12,903 nucleotides of DNA from 1-14-0-20-39-34 sp043800545 (GTDB lineage: Bacteria > Patescibacteriota > Patescibacteriia > Magasanikbacterales > UBA922), in NCBI GenBank assembly GCA_043800545.1, contig JAZDMW010000050.1, positions 1 to 12,903 on the forward strand. Direction: 5' to 3'. The notes below the pieces were generated by a model that worked only from the letters and a program-made list of their open reading frames with translations, was not told the origin of the DNA and searched no databases. A program made the position numbers and the translations under genes. The number at the start of each line of letters is the position of its first letter. Position 1 is the stretch's first letter. Below are positions 12,382-12,903 of the stretch, one piece after another.

Positions 12382-12855
12382 TTATATATATTTTTTAATA
12401 TGTTCTTTGACCGTTTCAGGGAGAAGATGAATAGAGTCAATTTCTTTTCCATCAATCCAAACAAGCTCATATGAATTTTGTGTTCTGTTTGCTTTTGCTT
12501 CAGGGCCTCCGAGTTTTGGAGTTCCAGAAATAGTATTTGCAAGAAAATAATATTCATCTCTATTTTGTGAGAGAACATGGATAGGAGGAGTATCTTTGAG
12601 GGTCACAGTAAGACTGGTTTCTTCCTCAATTTCACGAAGAGCGGTTTGTTCGTATGTTTCATTATTTTCTTTCGTACCCCCTGGGATAACATAATAATCT
12701 CTTTCGAATTTATGACGTTTGAGAAGAAGAATTTTTCCATCTTGGATTATGAAAACGCCTGCTCGAGGAGCATTCCAAGGTTGTCCATAAAACATAGCAA
12801 GAGAAAAATCCATAGCAACAGAACCTCGTTCAGAAAGTTCATTGTGTTTTTTCAT
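12382..12855 (-). CDS. Nudix hydrolase
   Basis: A Nudix-domain protein that hydrolyses a nucleoside diphosphate linked to another group. The Nudix box is seen at about residues 60-82 counted from ATG 12855: G60, E66, then REIEEETSL (74-82), matching GX5EX7REUXEEXGU except that the late glycine is serine. WNAPRAGVFII (27-37) and KILLLKRHKFERDYYVIPGG (41-60) are typical lead-in strands. ATG 12855 is preferred because AAAGGGAG lies just upstream (GGAG 4 bases before the ATG); the next in-frame ATG, 12876, has no such site and would give 164 residues. The peptidase gene follows after one base and is likely co-transcribed. Substrate unknown; a housecleaning role is typical. Confidence 0.85.
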   Translation of the reverse strand: MKKHNELSERGSVAMDFSLAMFYGQPWNAPRAGVFIIQDGKILLLKRHKFERDYYVIPGGTKENNETYEQTALREIEEETSLTVTLKDTPPIHVLSQNRDEYYFLANTISGTPKLGGPEAKANRTQNSYELVWIDGKEIDSIHLLPETVKEHIKKYI

Positions 12856-12903
12856 GACACTCCCTTTGAATTTCATGCGGATCAGATCACTATTTGGTTT
12901 TGT

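Noticed and set aside
12381..12578. Upstream extension of the NlpC/P60-like frame into the Nudix gene
   Set aside because: Overlaps a clear Nudix coding frame, and ATG 12380 sits one base after the Nudix stop, as at other operon junctions here.
1..12903. UGA recoded as glycine (as in some CPR lineages)
   Set aside because: No in-frame TGA occurs in any confident gene here, so the standard bacterial code fits.

Overview
The window looks like a piece of a low-G+C bacterial chromosome, most likely from the Candidate Phyla Radiation (Patescibacteria). This is inferred from the very tight gene packing, the small cell-wall operon, and a long protein with a GWC-type central motif and 21-residue leucine-rich-like repeats, a type I recall from such genomes. 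No ribosomal RNA or marker gene here proves it. Code 11 fits: no reliable gene contains an in-frame TGA.

Left part (1-3279): a long reading frame on the minus strand, cut by the window edge, is an Elp3-type radical SAM/acetyltransferase. Only 18 bp separate its start from a divergent plus-strand gene for a class I methyltransferase that most resembles Trm9/ALKBH8-type tRNA wobble-uridine methyltransferases. Together they would form a short cm5U to mcm5U pathway on tRNA U34. The methyltransferase is followed after one base by an HD-domain phosphohydrolase.

Middle (3280-6357): a gene with its own promoter encodes the 628-residue repeat protein. It converges on a short fold-type II PLP enzyme (threonine synthase-like). 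A perfect 32-bp palindrome carries both stop codons and serves as a two-way terminator. Divergent from the PLP gene lies a 59-residue LysW-like zinc ribbon protein, which converges on the cell-wall operon through another hairpin whose loop holds both stops.

Cell-wall operon (9608 down to 6358, minus strand): mraY, a GNAT-fold/arginyltransferase-like gene and an Mpl-type Mur ligase are joined by one-base gaps. The mraY promoter lies back to back with a plus-strand promoter.

Island (about 9690-11520, plus strand): this stretch is clearly richer in G+C (32 of 60 bases at 10501-10560, against 22 of 60 at 7501-7560). It holds a strongly signalled 36-residue single-span membrane peptide with its own promoter, Shine-Dalgarno site and UUCG terminator. 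It also holds a superfamily 2 helicase gene that has lost its middle (including the DEAH motif) and its reading frame at a small inverted repeat, and that ends in three zinc-ribbon repeats.

Right end (11584-12903): a two-way terminator separates the island from a minus-strand pair, a Nudix hydrolase followed after one base by an NlpC/P60-like cysteine peptidase.
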